Source of the DNA: Bacteroidales bacterium
Lineage (GTDB): Bacteria > Bacteroidota > Bacteroidia > Bacteroidales > Marinilabiliaceae
Direction: 5' to 3'
Assembly: GCA_024401335.1 (NCBI GenBank)
Contig: JAKSLH010000004.1
Coordinates: 1 to 37,121 of the forward strand
DNA: 37,121 nt
Made by a program: the position numbers and the translations under genes. The notes under the pieces are model-generated. The model made no database searches. It was not told the origin of the DNA and saw only the letters and a list, made by a program, of their open reading frames with translations. This document shows positions 15,518 through 24,478 of the stretch, piece after piece; the first letter of the stretch is position 1, and each line of letters starts with the position of its first letter.

Positions 15518-17884
15518 TCAGCATTTAATGCTTTCTGTCGGATTCTCCATAGAGGCCATCATCGTCTTAAGAGTCACGATAACGACAGTCAGTCCAGAGA
15601 CCAAGACAAAGCTCAAAGCAAAAGGCTGCCAACCAAGAGCGACATGTTCAGAGAAACCCTCGAGCCAGCGGACACTCATGACATATGCGACAGGAGTTGC
15701 TATGACATAGCTAACAATAAGAAGCAAGAGATATTTCTTGACAAACATATTAACCACCTCACCCATAGTAGCGCCCATGACCTTACGAACGCCAATCTCT
15801 TTACGGCGATACTCCGTTTCAAAGAGAGTAAGACAAAAGACACCTATAAGAGTAATAACGAGAGCGACCATAGCGAACCACGTAATCTGGGTAATAAAAC
15901 GGAACTCATCTTGATAGGCATTTTCAATTTCTTCATCGAGGAACACAACGCGAGGCATATCGATAGCGAATTGAGATATCACATTCTCTACGTCACGACG
16001 AGCCTCAAAGAGATCAGAGCCCGCAGCGACACGAACAGCAAGGACACGCATAAACGAGCCTTCACCGACAGGTCTGTTATCAACGACAAAGACAACGCTT
16101 TGAGAATGACGATCGACACGAGCGGTGCAGAAGCGAGCGTCACGGCAAATGCCAGTGACCACACACTCTTCGCCCATATTAAGAGGCTTGTCGATAACCG
16201 CCAAGCCAGGATAGTTGTGAACAAAAGCCTCATTAGGCACGAAGTAATAACCACTTACAGAAGAAGACGCGCTACCCTCAACCAGTTCAAGTCCATAGGT
16301 ATTAAAGAAGTGACTATCGACAAAATTAGCCATATAATTGATTGTCACCTCAGGATTAATGGCGCTACTGCGTCCCCAGGTAGTACCACCGTCACGCACG
16401 CCCAAAGCGCAACTAGCATAAGAAACATCTTCTACGGCGCCAATGTTGAGCAGTTCCTGTCGCAAAGCCTCCAACTGAGCCCCTGGGACGCGACCGTTGA
16501 GAGCGCACCCCATCAGGGCATTTTTATCAAAGCCATAGTCAGACTTATAGATATAGTTGCTCTGCATATAGAGGACAGACATATAGACCACCATACCGAT
16601 AGCAGCGACAAACTGGAAGCAGATGAGGAACATACGCAAAGCGCGGCCACGAGGAGACAATCCGAAAGCCCCCTTAAGGACCAAAGCCGGTGAAAAAGAT
16701 GTCACATAGAAAGCAGGATAGATAGAAGTGAGCACACCCAACAAAAGCGCAACGACAAGCATTACGAGAGCAACCAATATATTATCGGCAACAGAAATGG
16801 AGCCCAAAACGATATCATTGACCGACGGCATGAGCGCAAGCTGACTTACCATGACAAGCGAAATGAGATATGCGACGAGAGACACAAGCACGCCCTCGCC
16901 GATGAGTGAGAGGCGAAGAGCCAATGAGCTGCTGCCAAGCACCTTGCGAGTGTTAACACTCTTGATGCGCATAGGAGCCTCAGCAAGAGTAAAATTAGCG
17001 AAGTTGATAGCGGCCACTACAATGATGAGGAGGAAAGAAAGCTGAAGCATGAGGATAACGGTAGGATCACCTTTATCATCTTCAGAAACACCCGACATAT
17101 AAGTGTCGGCAATAGGGACAAGTCGGAAACGCATAGAATCCAAAGATTCATCGTCCATTTCCCAACCGTTATCATCAGAAGTCTGCTTATAGAAACGACG
17201 GATCTCGCCAAGTATTACAGACTCATAAGAGGCCACATCAACATTATCCTTAAGACGGATGACGCAAGTATAGTTCCAATTGTTGAACACACCAACATTT
17301 TCGGACATAAGGCTCATATAGCAATAGTTGCCCATAGACACATTAGCAGGGAAATCCTCATAGACACCAACTATAGGCAAGCGATGTTTAGAATCGCGCT
17401 CAACCATCACAAAATAACGGCCGGCAACCATTGTATCACCAAAATACTTCAGAGCCACAGAAGCAGGGATAATCACTCCATCTTCATTATCGTGCAACTC
17501 CAGACGTCCGTCGATACATTTAGCTCGGAAAGTAGTGAGAGTTGTAGGAAGCATACGGCAACACTGTTCGGAAATGAGACCGCCATCCTTTTCAAAATAG
17601 TTAGTTTCAGTGTAAGGACAGAATGTAGCTACAGACTCGAGCTGAGGCAATGAAGTCAGGAACTCACACAAAGGACGATTTATGAAGGTAGACCATTTAT
17701 CGTACCATATCACACTTTCGAGACGGCAGAGCTGTTCATAATTATCAAAAGACTTATTATAATTCCTTTGGAAACAGACCTGTGTAAGAAGGACGAAACA
17801 TACGGCAAAGGCCACAATCATCCCCACAAGATTGAGCAAGCTAGCCACCTTGTAGCGCTTGAACACATATATTAATCCCTTCAT
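15518..17884 (-). CDS. ABC transporter permease, MacB/FtsX type (second of two)
   Basis: 788 residues. One N-terminal transmembrane segment (about residues 13-33) is followed by a large extracytoplasmic MacB-like periplasmic core domain, then three helices near residues 280-410, a second domain arrangement and three more C-terminal helices, i.e. a duplicated FtsX layout. Family motifs include RRKEIGVRKVMGAT before the last helices. It starts 2 bases after the stop of the neighbouring permease, so the two are made together and probably act as a heterodimer. With the ATPase at 20468-21154 and the adaptor/TolC pair it would form a tripartite exporter or mechanotransmission-type system. Substrate unknown. 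Confidence 0.92.
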   Translation of the reverse strand: MKGLIYVFKRYKVASLLNLVGMIVAFAVCFVLLTQVCFQRNYNKSFDNYEQLCRLESVIWYDKWSTFINRPLCEFLTSLPQLESVATFCPYTETNYFEKDGGLISEQCCRMLPTTLTTFRAKCIDGRLELHDNEDGVIIPASVALKYFGDTMVAGRYFVMVERDSKHRLPIVGVYEDFPANVSMGNYCYMSLMSENVGVFNNWNYTCVIRLKDNVDVASYESVILGEIRRFYKQTSDDNGWEMDDESLDSMRFRLVPIADTYMSGVSEDDKGDPTVILMLQLSFLLIIVVAAINFANFTLAEAPMRIKSVNTRKVLGSSSLALRLSLIGEGVLVSLVAYLISLVMVSQLALMPSVNDIVLGSISVADNILVALVMLVVALLLGVLTSIYPAFYVTSFSPALVLKGAFGLSPRGRALRMFLICFQFVAAIGMVVYMSVLYMQSNYIYKSDYGFDKNALMGCALNGRVPGAQLEALRQELLNIGAVEDVSYASCALGVRDGGTTWGRSSAINPEVTINYMANFVDSHFFNTYGLELVEGSASSSVSGYYFVPNEAFVHNYPGLAVIDKPLNMGEECVVTGICRDARFCTARVDRHSQSVVFVVDNRPVGEGSFMRVLAVRVAAGSDLFEARRDVENVISQFAIDMPRVVFLDEEIENAYQDEFRFITQITWFAMVALVITLIGVFCLTLFETEYRRKEIGVRKVMGATMGEVVNMFVKKYLLLLIVSYVIATPVAYVMSVRWLEGFSEHVALGWQPFALSFVLVSGLTVVIVTLKTMMASMENPTESIKC

Positions 17885-17886
17885 AA

Positions 17887-20316
17887 TTAATTTGCTCTTA
17901 AACTATCCGACGGATTATCACTAGAACATCTTGACACATAAAACATGCTAACCAAGCCCACCAAGAGAACTGTCAAGACAAAAGATACTGCATACACCCA
18001 CCAAGGATGACCTACATGTATCGAGAACTGTTGCTGCCAACGCTCCGAGACGAATGCAGCTACAAGGCAACCAATCGCTACGGATGGCATGGTAATCTTC
18101 ATCACATCGGCAAGGAACATACGGCATATCTCTGATATCTGAGCACCATTGACTCTACGCACAGCAATCTCCTTCTGACGCAATTTAACCTCATCAACTA
18201 TATAGCCCACAAGACCTAGAATCGCAATCATCAAACATATCATACATCCAATAAGAATGGCATTACGCATATTTAGAGTCTCTCGGCAATTCATCCTTGC
18301 AAAATCACGGAAAGGAGTGACAGAAATTCCATACTCCTGGAATTTATCGTTGAGCATCTCGGTAATCTTAAGCAACGAATCGTCATCAGCATCTTCCAAG
18401 CGAACAAAAGCATTGTTATACCATCCGTAATGATCACTCATGAAGAGCACCAGAGGACAATCTGCAACAAGTTCATCGTCTTTATTGAACGAACCAACAT
18501 GAACATTTTTCATCACACCGACAATCTTCGACATCCCGTCAACAAAATGAGAAGACACTTCGATATGTTTACCTATAACATCATCCCACCCCAGAAGCAC
18601 CTTTACTTTCTCGGCAAACAGTTCATCCACAATAATTTCAGAATTAGCCGCAAGACCAGGAGTGAAGTTTGTTCCCTTGACAATAGGGATATCAAGAACG
18701 TCGAAGTATGAAGGCTCTACATAGTACCCGTCTTTAACGTTGAAAAGATTGGTGTAGTCGTTAGGATTCCTGACATTATTACCATTCATGATATTAAAAG
18801 GATTCAAGTGGGCACCACACGCATCCTTAACGCAAGGCAAGGCCTTGAGTTCACTGATTACAACCTGACGCTTATCATTAGGCACATCGGTCAAGTCAAC
18901 CTGCACAACATCATCACAACGGAATCCCATGTCGGAATTGACCATCTTGTCATATTGCATAGTAATGACCAGCCCCATCACACCAAGGAAGGCCACAGAA
19001 ACGAACTCCACAGCGAGCAGCAACTGCTTCCATCGACGCTTATTCTCTCGATAGTTACGGAAGACTGTTGCAATAGGAATACGGCAGAATATCTCACTTG
19101 GGACAACCGTGTTGAGCACGAGGATGAACATCACGAGCACTAACACCACGATAGCCGAAGTGCCCGAGAACAGCTCTGACAGAGAACAGTCGCATAGTTC
19201 AACAATATAGCCGCCAAATATATTTATCAGAAGCACCGCCACACATACAGCAAGAAAAGTATGGACAAACGACTCAGCAAAGAGCATCATATAGATGTCA
19301 CTCTTCATGCAACCGAGACACTTGCGCAAAGCCATCTCGCGGCTACGGCTTATTGTCGATGAGATGACATAGAGAATATAGTTGAGTACCGAAGTAAGCA
19401 ACAGCGCAACAGCCATGAAGAGCAGCACCAGGACGAGACTATGACTACCTGAACGAACATTCGAATAGAAATCGAGATATGGCCATATCTTATAATCAAT
19501 CATCACACCGAACTCCTTCATATCCTGCACCGGAAGACGATCATTACGGAACTGGTCCATACGACCACCGACTTCGGCAGCATCGACTCCTTTGGCTATC
19601 TTAACAAGGCTGATGAAACTATCAAAACCAATAAGATCATTGCGACAATCACGACCAAAGAAATGCTCAATGCTCATCATAGAAACGACCATGTCTGGAT
19701 GAGAAGTAGAAGTGACAGGATAGTCAGCATACACGCCAACAACAGTAAGACGCTGATCAACATCCCAAGAACGTCGAATAGTCTTTCCTATAACTCCCAT
19801 AGCAATAGCGTTATCATTTGTCGCATTGCCACGGTATAACTTACGCGCCATTGAGAGCGACACAACCACATTGTCCTTCACACCTAAAGAGCTACGGAGA
19901 TCACCGGCCAAACATTCCGTTGTAAGTACAGAAAAGAACGACGTATCGGCAATTGCATAACTCGGACATTCGATTCGTTCATTCTCACCCTCAAGAACAA
20001 TACGCTCGGAATACCCTAAAGAGAAACGAGTCACACATTCTATCTGAGGAAAATAATCGGCCATAGCAGGAGCTATACCGCAAGATGTATAAGGAATAAC
20101 CTGATAGGCACCATTGAGTTCAGCCGCTTCGGTCACGTAATAGATGCGGTCGGCATCATCATAAGAGCTATCAGTGGTAACACCTATACATACATCAGCC
20201 AAAAGAACCAGCACCGCGGCCAGGCCAATGCCTAAGGTTAGTATCTTGAGAGCGTTGCGATGCCCCTTTGCGGGAAGATTGCGAATAGCAACGCAAATAT
20301 ATTTAATGAGACTCAT
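17887..20316 (-). CDS. ABC transporter permease, MacB/FtsX type (first of two)
   Basis: 809 residues with the same plan as its neighbour: an N-terminal helix (about residues 25-48), a periplasmic core domain, helix clusters near residues 290-420, another extracytoplasmic domain and a C-terminal helix cluster. RSREMALRKCLG and RQKEIAVRRVNGA are the two coupling-helix motifs expected for a duplicated FtsX-type permease. ATG at 20316 is used. It lies 151 bases downstream of the ATPase stop, across an unusual tandem repeat (20359-20400), and 2 bases before the second permease. Substrate unknown. Confidence 0.92.
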   Translation of the reverse strand: MSLIKYICVAIRNLPAKGHRNALKILTLGIGLAAVLVLLADVCIGVTTDSSYDDADRIYYVTEAAELNGAYQVIPYTSCGIAPAMADYFPQIECVTRFSLGYSERIVLEGENERIECPSYAIADTSFFSVLTTECLAGDLRSSLGVKDNVVVSLSMARKLYRGNATNDNAIAMGVIGKTIRRSWDVDQRLTVVGVYADYPVTSTSHPDMVVSMMSIEHFFGRDCRNDLIGFDSFISLVKIAKGVDAAEVGGRMDQFRNDRLPVQDMKEFGVMIDYKIWPYLDFYSNVRSGSHSLVLVLLFMAVALLLTSVLNYILYVISSTISRSREMALRKCLGCMKSDIYMMLFAESFVHTFLAVCVAVLLINIFGGYIVELCDCSLSELFSGTSAIVVLVLVMFILVLNTVVPSEIFCRIPIATVFRNYRENKRRWKQLLLAVEFVSVAFLGVMGLVITMQYDKMVNSDMGFRCDDVVQVDLTDVPNDKRQVVISELKALPCVKDACGAHLNPFNIMNGNNVRNPNDYTNLFNVKDGYYVEPSYFDVLDIPIVKGTNFTPGLAANSEIIVDELFAEKVKVLLGWDDVIGKHIEVSSHFVDGMSKIVGVMKNVHVGSFNKDDELVADCPLVLFMSDHYGWYNNAFVRLEDADDDSLLKITEMLNDKFQEYGISVTPFRDFARMNCRETLNMRNAILIGCMICLMIAILGLVGYIVDEVKLRQKEIAVRRVNGAQISEICRMFLADVMKITMPSVAIGCLVAAFVSERWQQQFSIHVGHPWWVYAVSFVLTVLLVGLVSMFYVSRCSSDNPSDSLRAN

Positions 20317-20358
20317 AACAAATCTGACTTTTTACAATGTAGAACATATAGACGGACA

Positions 20359-20400
20359 TATGGTCGAACTATGGTTGAACTATGGTCGAACTACGGTAGA
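20359..20400. repeat. Tandem 11-base repeat between ABC ATPase and permease
   Basis: TATGGTCGAAC, TATGGTTGAAC and TATGGTCGAAC follow without spacing (20359-20391), then a partial TACGGTAGA. The 11-base period is close to one turn of DNA, so it could present repeated binding sites on one face. It lies inside an operon, 43 bases before the permease ATG, so effects on RNA or translation are also possible. Confidence 0.85.
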
Positions 20401-20467
20401 TGATAACGGAAATCATAGACAAATACGTTTCCAGAAGACCACAATACAACCTACCCTAACAACCTTT

Positions 20468-21154
20468 TTAAAGCTTTTCTGAAATGCTTTCCACAATCTG
20501 GCCATCAAAGAGATTTATAACACGGTCAGCATACTGAGCATCCTTCTGCGAGTGAGTAACCATTATGATTGTCGCGCCATCTCTATGCAACTGACCGAGA
20601 AGCTCCATCACCTCATGACCATTCTTAGAGTCGAGGTTACCTGTTGGCTCGTCGGCAAGGATAATAGAAGGATTACTTACTACCGCACGAGCAATAGCTA
20701 CACGCTGCTGCTGACCACCAGAGAGCTGCATAGGCAGATGCTTGGCACGATGAGATATATTCATCTTCTCCATGATGTCGTTAACACGACGACGACGTTC
20801 ATCGACAGGAACACGCATATACTCAAGAGGAAGGGCGATATTCTCTTCAACAGTAAGTTCGTCAACAAGGTTGAACGCCTGGAAAACAAAGCCTAACTTA
20901 CCTTTGCGGAACTGAGTTCGCTCTCTTTCCTTAAGATTAGCCACCTCTACACCATCGAGAAGATAGCTTCCTGATGTAGGATTGTCAAGAAGACCTAGAA
21001 TATTAAGAAGAGTTGACTTACCGCAACCTGATGGGCCCATGATAGCCACGAACTCACCCTGTTCGATAGAGAATGAGATGTTGTTGAGTGCAATTGTCTC
21101 TACAAGTTCTGTACGGAACACTCTGTTGAGATTTTTGATTTCTATTTTGCTCAT
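20468..21154 (-). CDS. ABC transporter ATPase, LolD/MacB class
   Basis: 228 residues from ATG at 21154. The frame is open further to 21283, but that extension runs through the regulatory palindrome and reads as non-protein-like sequence, and [13 protein letters not shown] is the normal start of this family. Walker A is GPSGCGKST, the Q-loop region is [14 protein letters not shown], the signature is LSGGQQQR, Walker B is [10 protein letters not shown], and the switch His is in MVTHS. It energises the two downstream FtsX-type permeases. First gene of its operon, with operator copy 2 at 21249-21265. Confidence 0.96.
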   Translation of the reverse strand: MSKIEIKNLNRVFRTELVETIALNNISFSIEQGEFVAIMGPSGCGKSTLLNILGLLDNPTSGSYLLDGVEVANLKERERTQFRKGKLGFVFQAFNLVDELTVEENIALPLEYMRVPVDERRRRVNDIMEKMNISHRAKHLPMQLSGGQQQRVAIARAVVSNPSIILADEPTGNLDSKNGHEVMELLGQLHRDGATIIMVTHSQKDAQYADRVINLFDGQIVESISEKL

Positions 21155-21201
21155 AATGCTATTGTTTTTAATTGACAATGCAATTTTAAGAAGAAACAAA
21201 G

Positions 21202-21209
21202 CAAAGTAA
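21202..21209 (-). promoter_or_regulatory. Weak -7-like element of the ABC operon
   Basis: The minus strand reads TTACTTTG, one mismatch from TAnnTTTG, with no convincing -33 box. The operator centre (21257) is 55 bases from its last base, 21 bases (two helical turns) closer than at the first operator. A weak promoter with an upstream palindrome suits an activator-dependent start. Confidence 0.4.
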
Positions 21210-21248
21210 AAAACTTTATCGAACAACAATTGATTATACCGATACGAT

Positions 21249-21265
21249 TGTCCAACTTTTGGACA
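21249..21265. promoter_or_regulatory. Palindromic operator (copy 2) upstream of the ABC ATPase
   Basis: TGTCCAA-CTT-TTGGACA is the exact reverse complement of the 17 bases at 9133-9149, including the spacer. It lies 95 bases upstream of the ATPase start codon. This is the sequence evidence tying the ABC block to the TolC-like/adaptor and two-component blocks. Confidence 0.8.
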
Positions 21266-21270
21266 CAAAC

Positions 21271-21297
21271 AAAAAGGCGCCACTAAAAGCGGCGCCT
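21271..21297 (-). terminator. Minus-strand terminator upstream of the ABC operon
   Basis: AGGCGCC, a 9-base loop and GGCGCCT form a perfect stem, followed on the minus strand by a T run. No minus-strand gene was found to its right, so it may insulate the operon from antisense read-through or end a small unrecognised transcript. Confidence 0.6.
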
Positions 21298-21556
21298 AAT
21301 GGGGAAAAATTCTATTTGGTGTTTAGTTTGTTCAAAAAAGAATGTTTAACCAAAACATACATACATATATACGCACTCCCCCAAAAACAGTTACAACAAA
21401 ACACATATTTTTTATAAAAAAAGACGATACTAACATCCCAAACCAGCAAAACACCATTGAGTTACAAAAAGTTATGATATATTTTAAACTATATTGACAT
21501 TTTGTTACACCATTTTGGATATTATTCCCATTTTAACACTATAATAATTGCAAATA
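21298..21556. other. Intergenic stretch without a recognised gene
   Basis: AT-rich, about 260 bases. The only minus-strand frame noticed is about 24 codons and starts with a run of hydrophobic residues; it has no promoter or family support. No RNA gene recognised. The minus-strand terminator at its left border is the only hint that something may be transcribed here. Confidence 0.4.
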
Positions 21557-21587
21557 CTTGTTTGATAAGAGATTATGTGTACATTTG
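21557..21587 (+). promoter_or_regulatory. Promoter of the LRR lipoprotein gene
   Basis: CTTG (21557-21560), 19 bases, then TACATTTG (21580-21587): one mismatch from the Bacteroidetes consensus at the ideal spacing. It lies 37 bases before the ATG. Confidence 0.75.
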
Positions 21588-21624
21588 CCATTAACCTATA
21601 TGAAATACAAACTATACTTGAAAA

Positions 21625-22110
21625 ATGATGAGAATTACAATGATTTTATGTGCGCTGACATTTATGTTAAGTGCCTGCAGTGAAGACGGCATTCGTCTAG
21701 GCAAATGTGGTGACAATCTCACATGGATGCAGAACAAAGCCGGTGTAGTAGTAGTAAGCGGCAGTGGTGCGATGTATTCAGAAGCATTCAAGGACATGCA
21801 AAACATGACAGCAGTATTTCTGCCAGAAGGTTTGACAGAAATCGGCAATGATGCATTCTACAACTGCATCCTTCTCGAAGGAGTATTCATTCCTTCTACA
21901 GTAAACACGATTGGCGAGTGTGCATTTGAAAACTGTCCTAACCTGACACGCGTAAGCTTCGCAGGTGACAAGGCCCCAACAATAGGAAAAGACGCGTTTA
22001 AGAATGTTGATTTCGACGTTGAATTTGCATTGCCATCAACAACTGCCAAAGAACACGTAACTGCCCTTAAGGGATGTGGCTTGGACGAGGTCGTCGCATT
22101 CATGCTCTAA
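21625..22110 (+). CDS. Small leucine-rich-repeat (BspA/LRR_5) lipoprotein
   Basis: 161 residues. The start MMRITMILCALTFMLSAC ends in a lipobox with Cys at residue 18, so it should be a lipoprotein. Residues about 60-125 hold BspA-type leucine-rich repeats: LPEGLTEIGNDAFYNC, then IPSTVNTIGECAFENC with NLTRVSF, then IGKDAFKNV. Long BspA proteins bind host or bacterial surfaces; this one has only about three repeats, so it may be a minimal adhesin or a partner-binding lipoprotein. Single-gene unit: promoter at 21557-21587, strong terminator at 22135-22166. Confidence 0.88.
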   Translation: MMRITMILCALTFMLSACSEDGIRLGKCGDNLTWMQNKAGVVVVSGSGAMYSEAFKDMQNMTAVFLPEGLTEIGNDAFYNCILLEGVFIPSTVNTIGECAFENCPNLTRVSFAGDKAPTIGKDAFKNVDFDVEFALPSTTAKEHVTALKGCGLDEVVAFML

Positions 22111-22134
22111 GCACAAAATAGCAGAAAGATTTAG

Positions 22135-22166
22135 AACGCCACTCGCATCAGAGTGGCGTTTTTTTA
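22135..22166 (+). terminator. Intrinsic terminator after the LRR lipoprotein
   Basis: AACGCCACTC, a 6-base loop and GAGTGGCGTT form a perfect 10-pair stem followed by a run of T. One of the clearest terminators in the window. Confidence 0.92.
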
Positions 22167-22262
22167 TTGGACCTTTTTACAAAATAGACCATTATAACAA
22201 AGAATAATAACAATACACCCAAAAAAAGATGATGATATAAAAGCGTCAAGAGTAAAAATGTA

Positions 22263-22270
22263 TAAATTTG
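22263..22270 (+). promoter_or_regulatory. -7 element of the M13 peptidase gene
   Basis: TAAATTTG matches TAnnTTTG exactly and ends 22 bases before ATG 22293. No -33 match at 19-20 bases. It supports the ATG at 22293 rather than the upstream TTG at 22278. Confidence 0.55.
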
Positions 22271-22292
22271 CATCGTTTTGAAAATTACAGCA

Positions 22293-24329
22293 ATGAAGGC
22301 CAAACAATTAATTATGCTTTGCACAACATCTGGTGCAGTTCTCTGTGGCTGCAACAATGTAGAAAAGGTGGACGGCAATGCCCACTTCACAGACGCAGAA
22401 AAGGACACAACCGTATTACTCGGTGACGATTTCTATCAGTATTCTAACGGAGGCTGGAAGCTCCAGCATCCACTGCCATCTGACAAGAGTAGACTTGGAA
22501 CATTTGACATCCTCAACGAGGACAACGAAGACAAACTCAAGGCTATAGTAGACGAGATCTCAAAGAAGAACAACGCAGAAGGCACAGCAGCACAGAAGAT
22601 AGCAGATCTTTATGCATGCAGCATGGACACAGCCAAGCGCAACGAGCTTGGTGCTTCAGTATTAAATCCATACTTCGAGATGATCGACAACGGATTTGCA
22701 GATGAGACATCCACTGCAAAGACAATGGTTGAGCTCCAGAAGATAGGTGTAAGCGGATTCTTCTATTTCGGACAGGACGTTGACGCCGAGAACAGTTCAA
22801 TGACAATTGCTGGACTTGGCCAGACAGGTATCGGTCTTCCAGAGCGCGACTACTATTTCATGAAAGACGAACGCGCAGAAAACATCAGAGCCGCATACAA
22901 AGTAATGCTTAACAAGTATGCAGAGTTACTCAGATGGGAGAATGCAGAAGCACGAGTTAGTGCAATATATGCACTCGAAGAACGCATAGCAGACAAGATG
23001 TACACAAGAACACAGCGTCGCGACCCTAACGCAGTGTTCAACAAGCGAACTGTAGCACAGCTTAAAGAAGAGGTCAAAGGCATTGACTGGGACACATACC
23101 TTGCAGAGACAGGCGCAAACGTTGAGTTTATCAATGTTGCGCATTACAACTACCTCACTCAAGTTGGCGAGATAATCAACTCGACAGACAAGAACACGCT
23201 GAAAGACTACTACAAGATGCGCATGCTTCGCAGCTATGCAAGCGACATGTCTGACGACTTCGTAAACACATCATTCGACTTCTACGGCAAAGTGCTTTCC
23301 GGCACACCAGAGATGCGTCCATTGTGGAAGCGTTCGCTTTCAATTTGCAACAGCATTACAGGCGACCTTCTCGGTCAGCTCTTTGTAGAGAAGCACTTCC
23401 CTGCAGCAGCTAAGGAACGAATGCTTGTGCTCATTGAGAATCTCCGCACTGCATTTGCTCAGCGCATTGATGAACTCACATGGATGGGTGACTCAACAAA
23501 GACACAGGCAAAGGACAAACTTGCAGCAATCACAGTAAAGGTAGGCTATCCTGACAAGTGGGAAGACTACACAGACCTCAAGATAAGCAAGGAATTGAAC
23601 CTCGTAGAGAACGAGATAAACGCAACACGCTTTGCATACCGCAAGGAGATGGAGAAGATCGGCAAACCTGTAGACAAGGGAGAATGGTTCATGACTCCTC
23701 AGACCGTAAATGCATATTACAATCCATCTGCAAACGAAATCGTATTCCCAGCAGGTATACTCCAGCCACCATTCTTCTATGCTAATGGCGATGACGCTGT
23801 AAACTATGGTGCAATTGGCGTTGTCATCGGTCATGAAATGACACATGGCTTCGACGACCAGGGCTGTCAATTTGACAAGGAAGGCAACCTCAAGAACTGG
23901 TGGACAGAAGAAGATGCAAAACGCTTCAAGGAGGCTGCTCAAAAACTCATCGACCGATATGCTTCATTCATCGCAATCGGCGACCTCCACGCTAACGGCG
24001 AGAACACAATCGGCGAGAACATCGCAGACCTCGGAGGCTTAAGTATCGCATACCAGGCATACCAGAACTCACTTGAGGGCAAGGCACAGCCTGCACCAAT
24101 TGACGGACAGACTGATCAGCAGCGTTTCTGCTATGCATACTCACGCATTTGGGCAACAAACATACGTGAAGAGGCTCTTTACCAGCAGGTAAACACAGAC
24201 CCTCACTCACCAGCCCACCTCCGCGTAAACGTACCACTGCCACTTGTAGACTATTTCTATGAGGCATTCGGCATCGACGAGAAAGCGAAGATGTACGTAC
24301 CAAAAGAAGAGCGTATAGCTATCTGGTAA
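22293..24329 (+). CDS. M13-family zinc metallopeptidase lipoprotein (neprilysin/PepO-like)
   Basis: 678 residues from ATG 22293. The lipobox LCGC in the first 20 residues predicts a lipoprotein, so it acts outside the cytoplasm. The C-terminal catalytic domain shows the zinc motif HEMTH in VVIGHEMTHGFDDQG, the third ligand in GENIADLGGL, and the substrate-binding NAYYNPS just before. Length and layout match full-length M13 peptidases, which cut peptides of limited size. It stands alone between two terminators, with its own promoter. Likely role: breakdown of external peptides or turnover of envelope peptides; the natural substrate is not shown by sequence. Confidence 0.95.
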   Translation: MKAKQLIMLCTTSGAVLCGCNNVEKVDGNAHFTDAEKDTTVLLGDDFYQYSNGGWKLQHPLPSDKSRLGTFDILNEDNEDKLKAIVDEISKKNNAEGTAAQKIADLYACSMDTAKRNELGASVLNPYFEMIDNGFADETSTAKTMVELQKIGVSGFFYFGQDVDAENSSMTIAGLGQTGIGLPERDYYFMKDERAENIRAAYKVMLNKYAELLRWENAEARVSAIYALEERIADKMYTRTQRRDPNAVFNKRTVAQLKEEVKGIDWDTYLAETGANVEFINVAHYNYLTQVGEIINSTDKNTLKDYYKMRMLRSYASDMSDDFVNTSFDFYGKVLSGTPEMRPLWKRSLSICNSITGDLLGQLFVEKHFPAAAKERMLVLIENLRTAFAQRIDELTWMGDSTKTQAKDKLAAITVKVGYPDKWEDYTDLKISKELNLVENEINATRFAYRKEMEKIGKPVDKGEWFMTPQTVNAYYNPSANEIVFPAGILQPPFFYANGDDAVNYGAIGVVIGHEMTHGFDDQGCQFDKEGNLKNWWTEEDAKRFKEAAQKLIDRYASFIAIGDLHANGENTIGENIADLGGLSIAYQAYQNSLEGKAQPAPIDGQTDQQRFCYAYSRIWATNIREEALYQQVNTDPHSPAHLRVNVPLPLVDYFYEAFGIDEKAKMYVPKEERIAIW

Positions 24330-24347
24330 AGAAGACTGCAAACAACT

Positions 24348-24387
24348 AAAAAAGGATGACTCATATTGTTGGGTCATCCTTTTTTTA
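24348..24387 (+). terminator. Intrinsic terminator after the M13 peptidase
   Basis: A run of A, GGATGACTC, an 8-base loop, GGGTCATCC and seven or more T. The 9-pair stem has one G-U, extended by A-T pairs. The flanking A and T runs make it potentially bidirectional. Confidence 0.9.
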
Positions 24388-24411
24388 TTGGGACAGACGG
24401 CACGTTCAGAT

Positions 24412-24443
24412 ATTGTATTTATTGAAAAGATAGCTTATATTTG
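24412..24443 (+). promoter_or_regulatory. Promoter of ygiQ-cdd
   Basis: ATTG (24412-24415), 20 bases, then TATATTTG (24436-24443). It is close to consensus and lies 35 bases before the ygiQ start codon. Confidence 0.65.
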
Positions 24444-24478
24444 TAGAGCATTTCATTGGAAACATTCGACAGGAACAG

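Noticed and set aside
15644-16693. Plus-strand frame of 349 codons
   Set aside because: It is antisense to the well-supported permease gene, shows no domain or signal peptide, and its composition is that of a reversed coding frame.
21155-21283. Longer N-terminus for the ABC ATPase
   Set aside because: The extension runs through the operator palindrome and part of the terminator hairpin, and the family starts at MSKIEIKNL.
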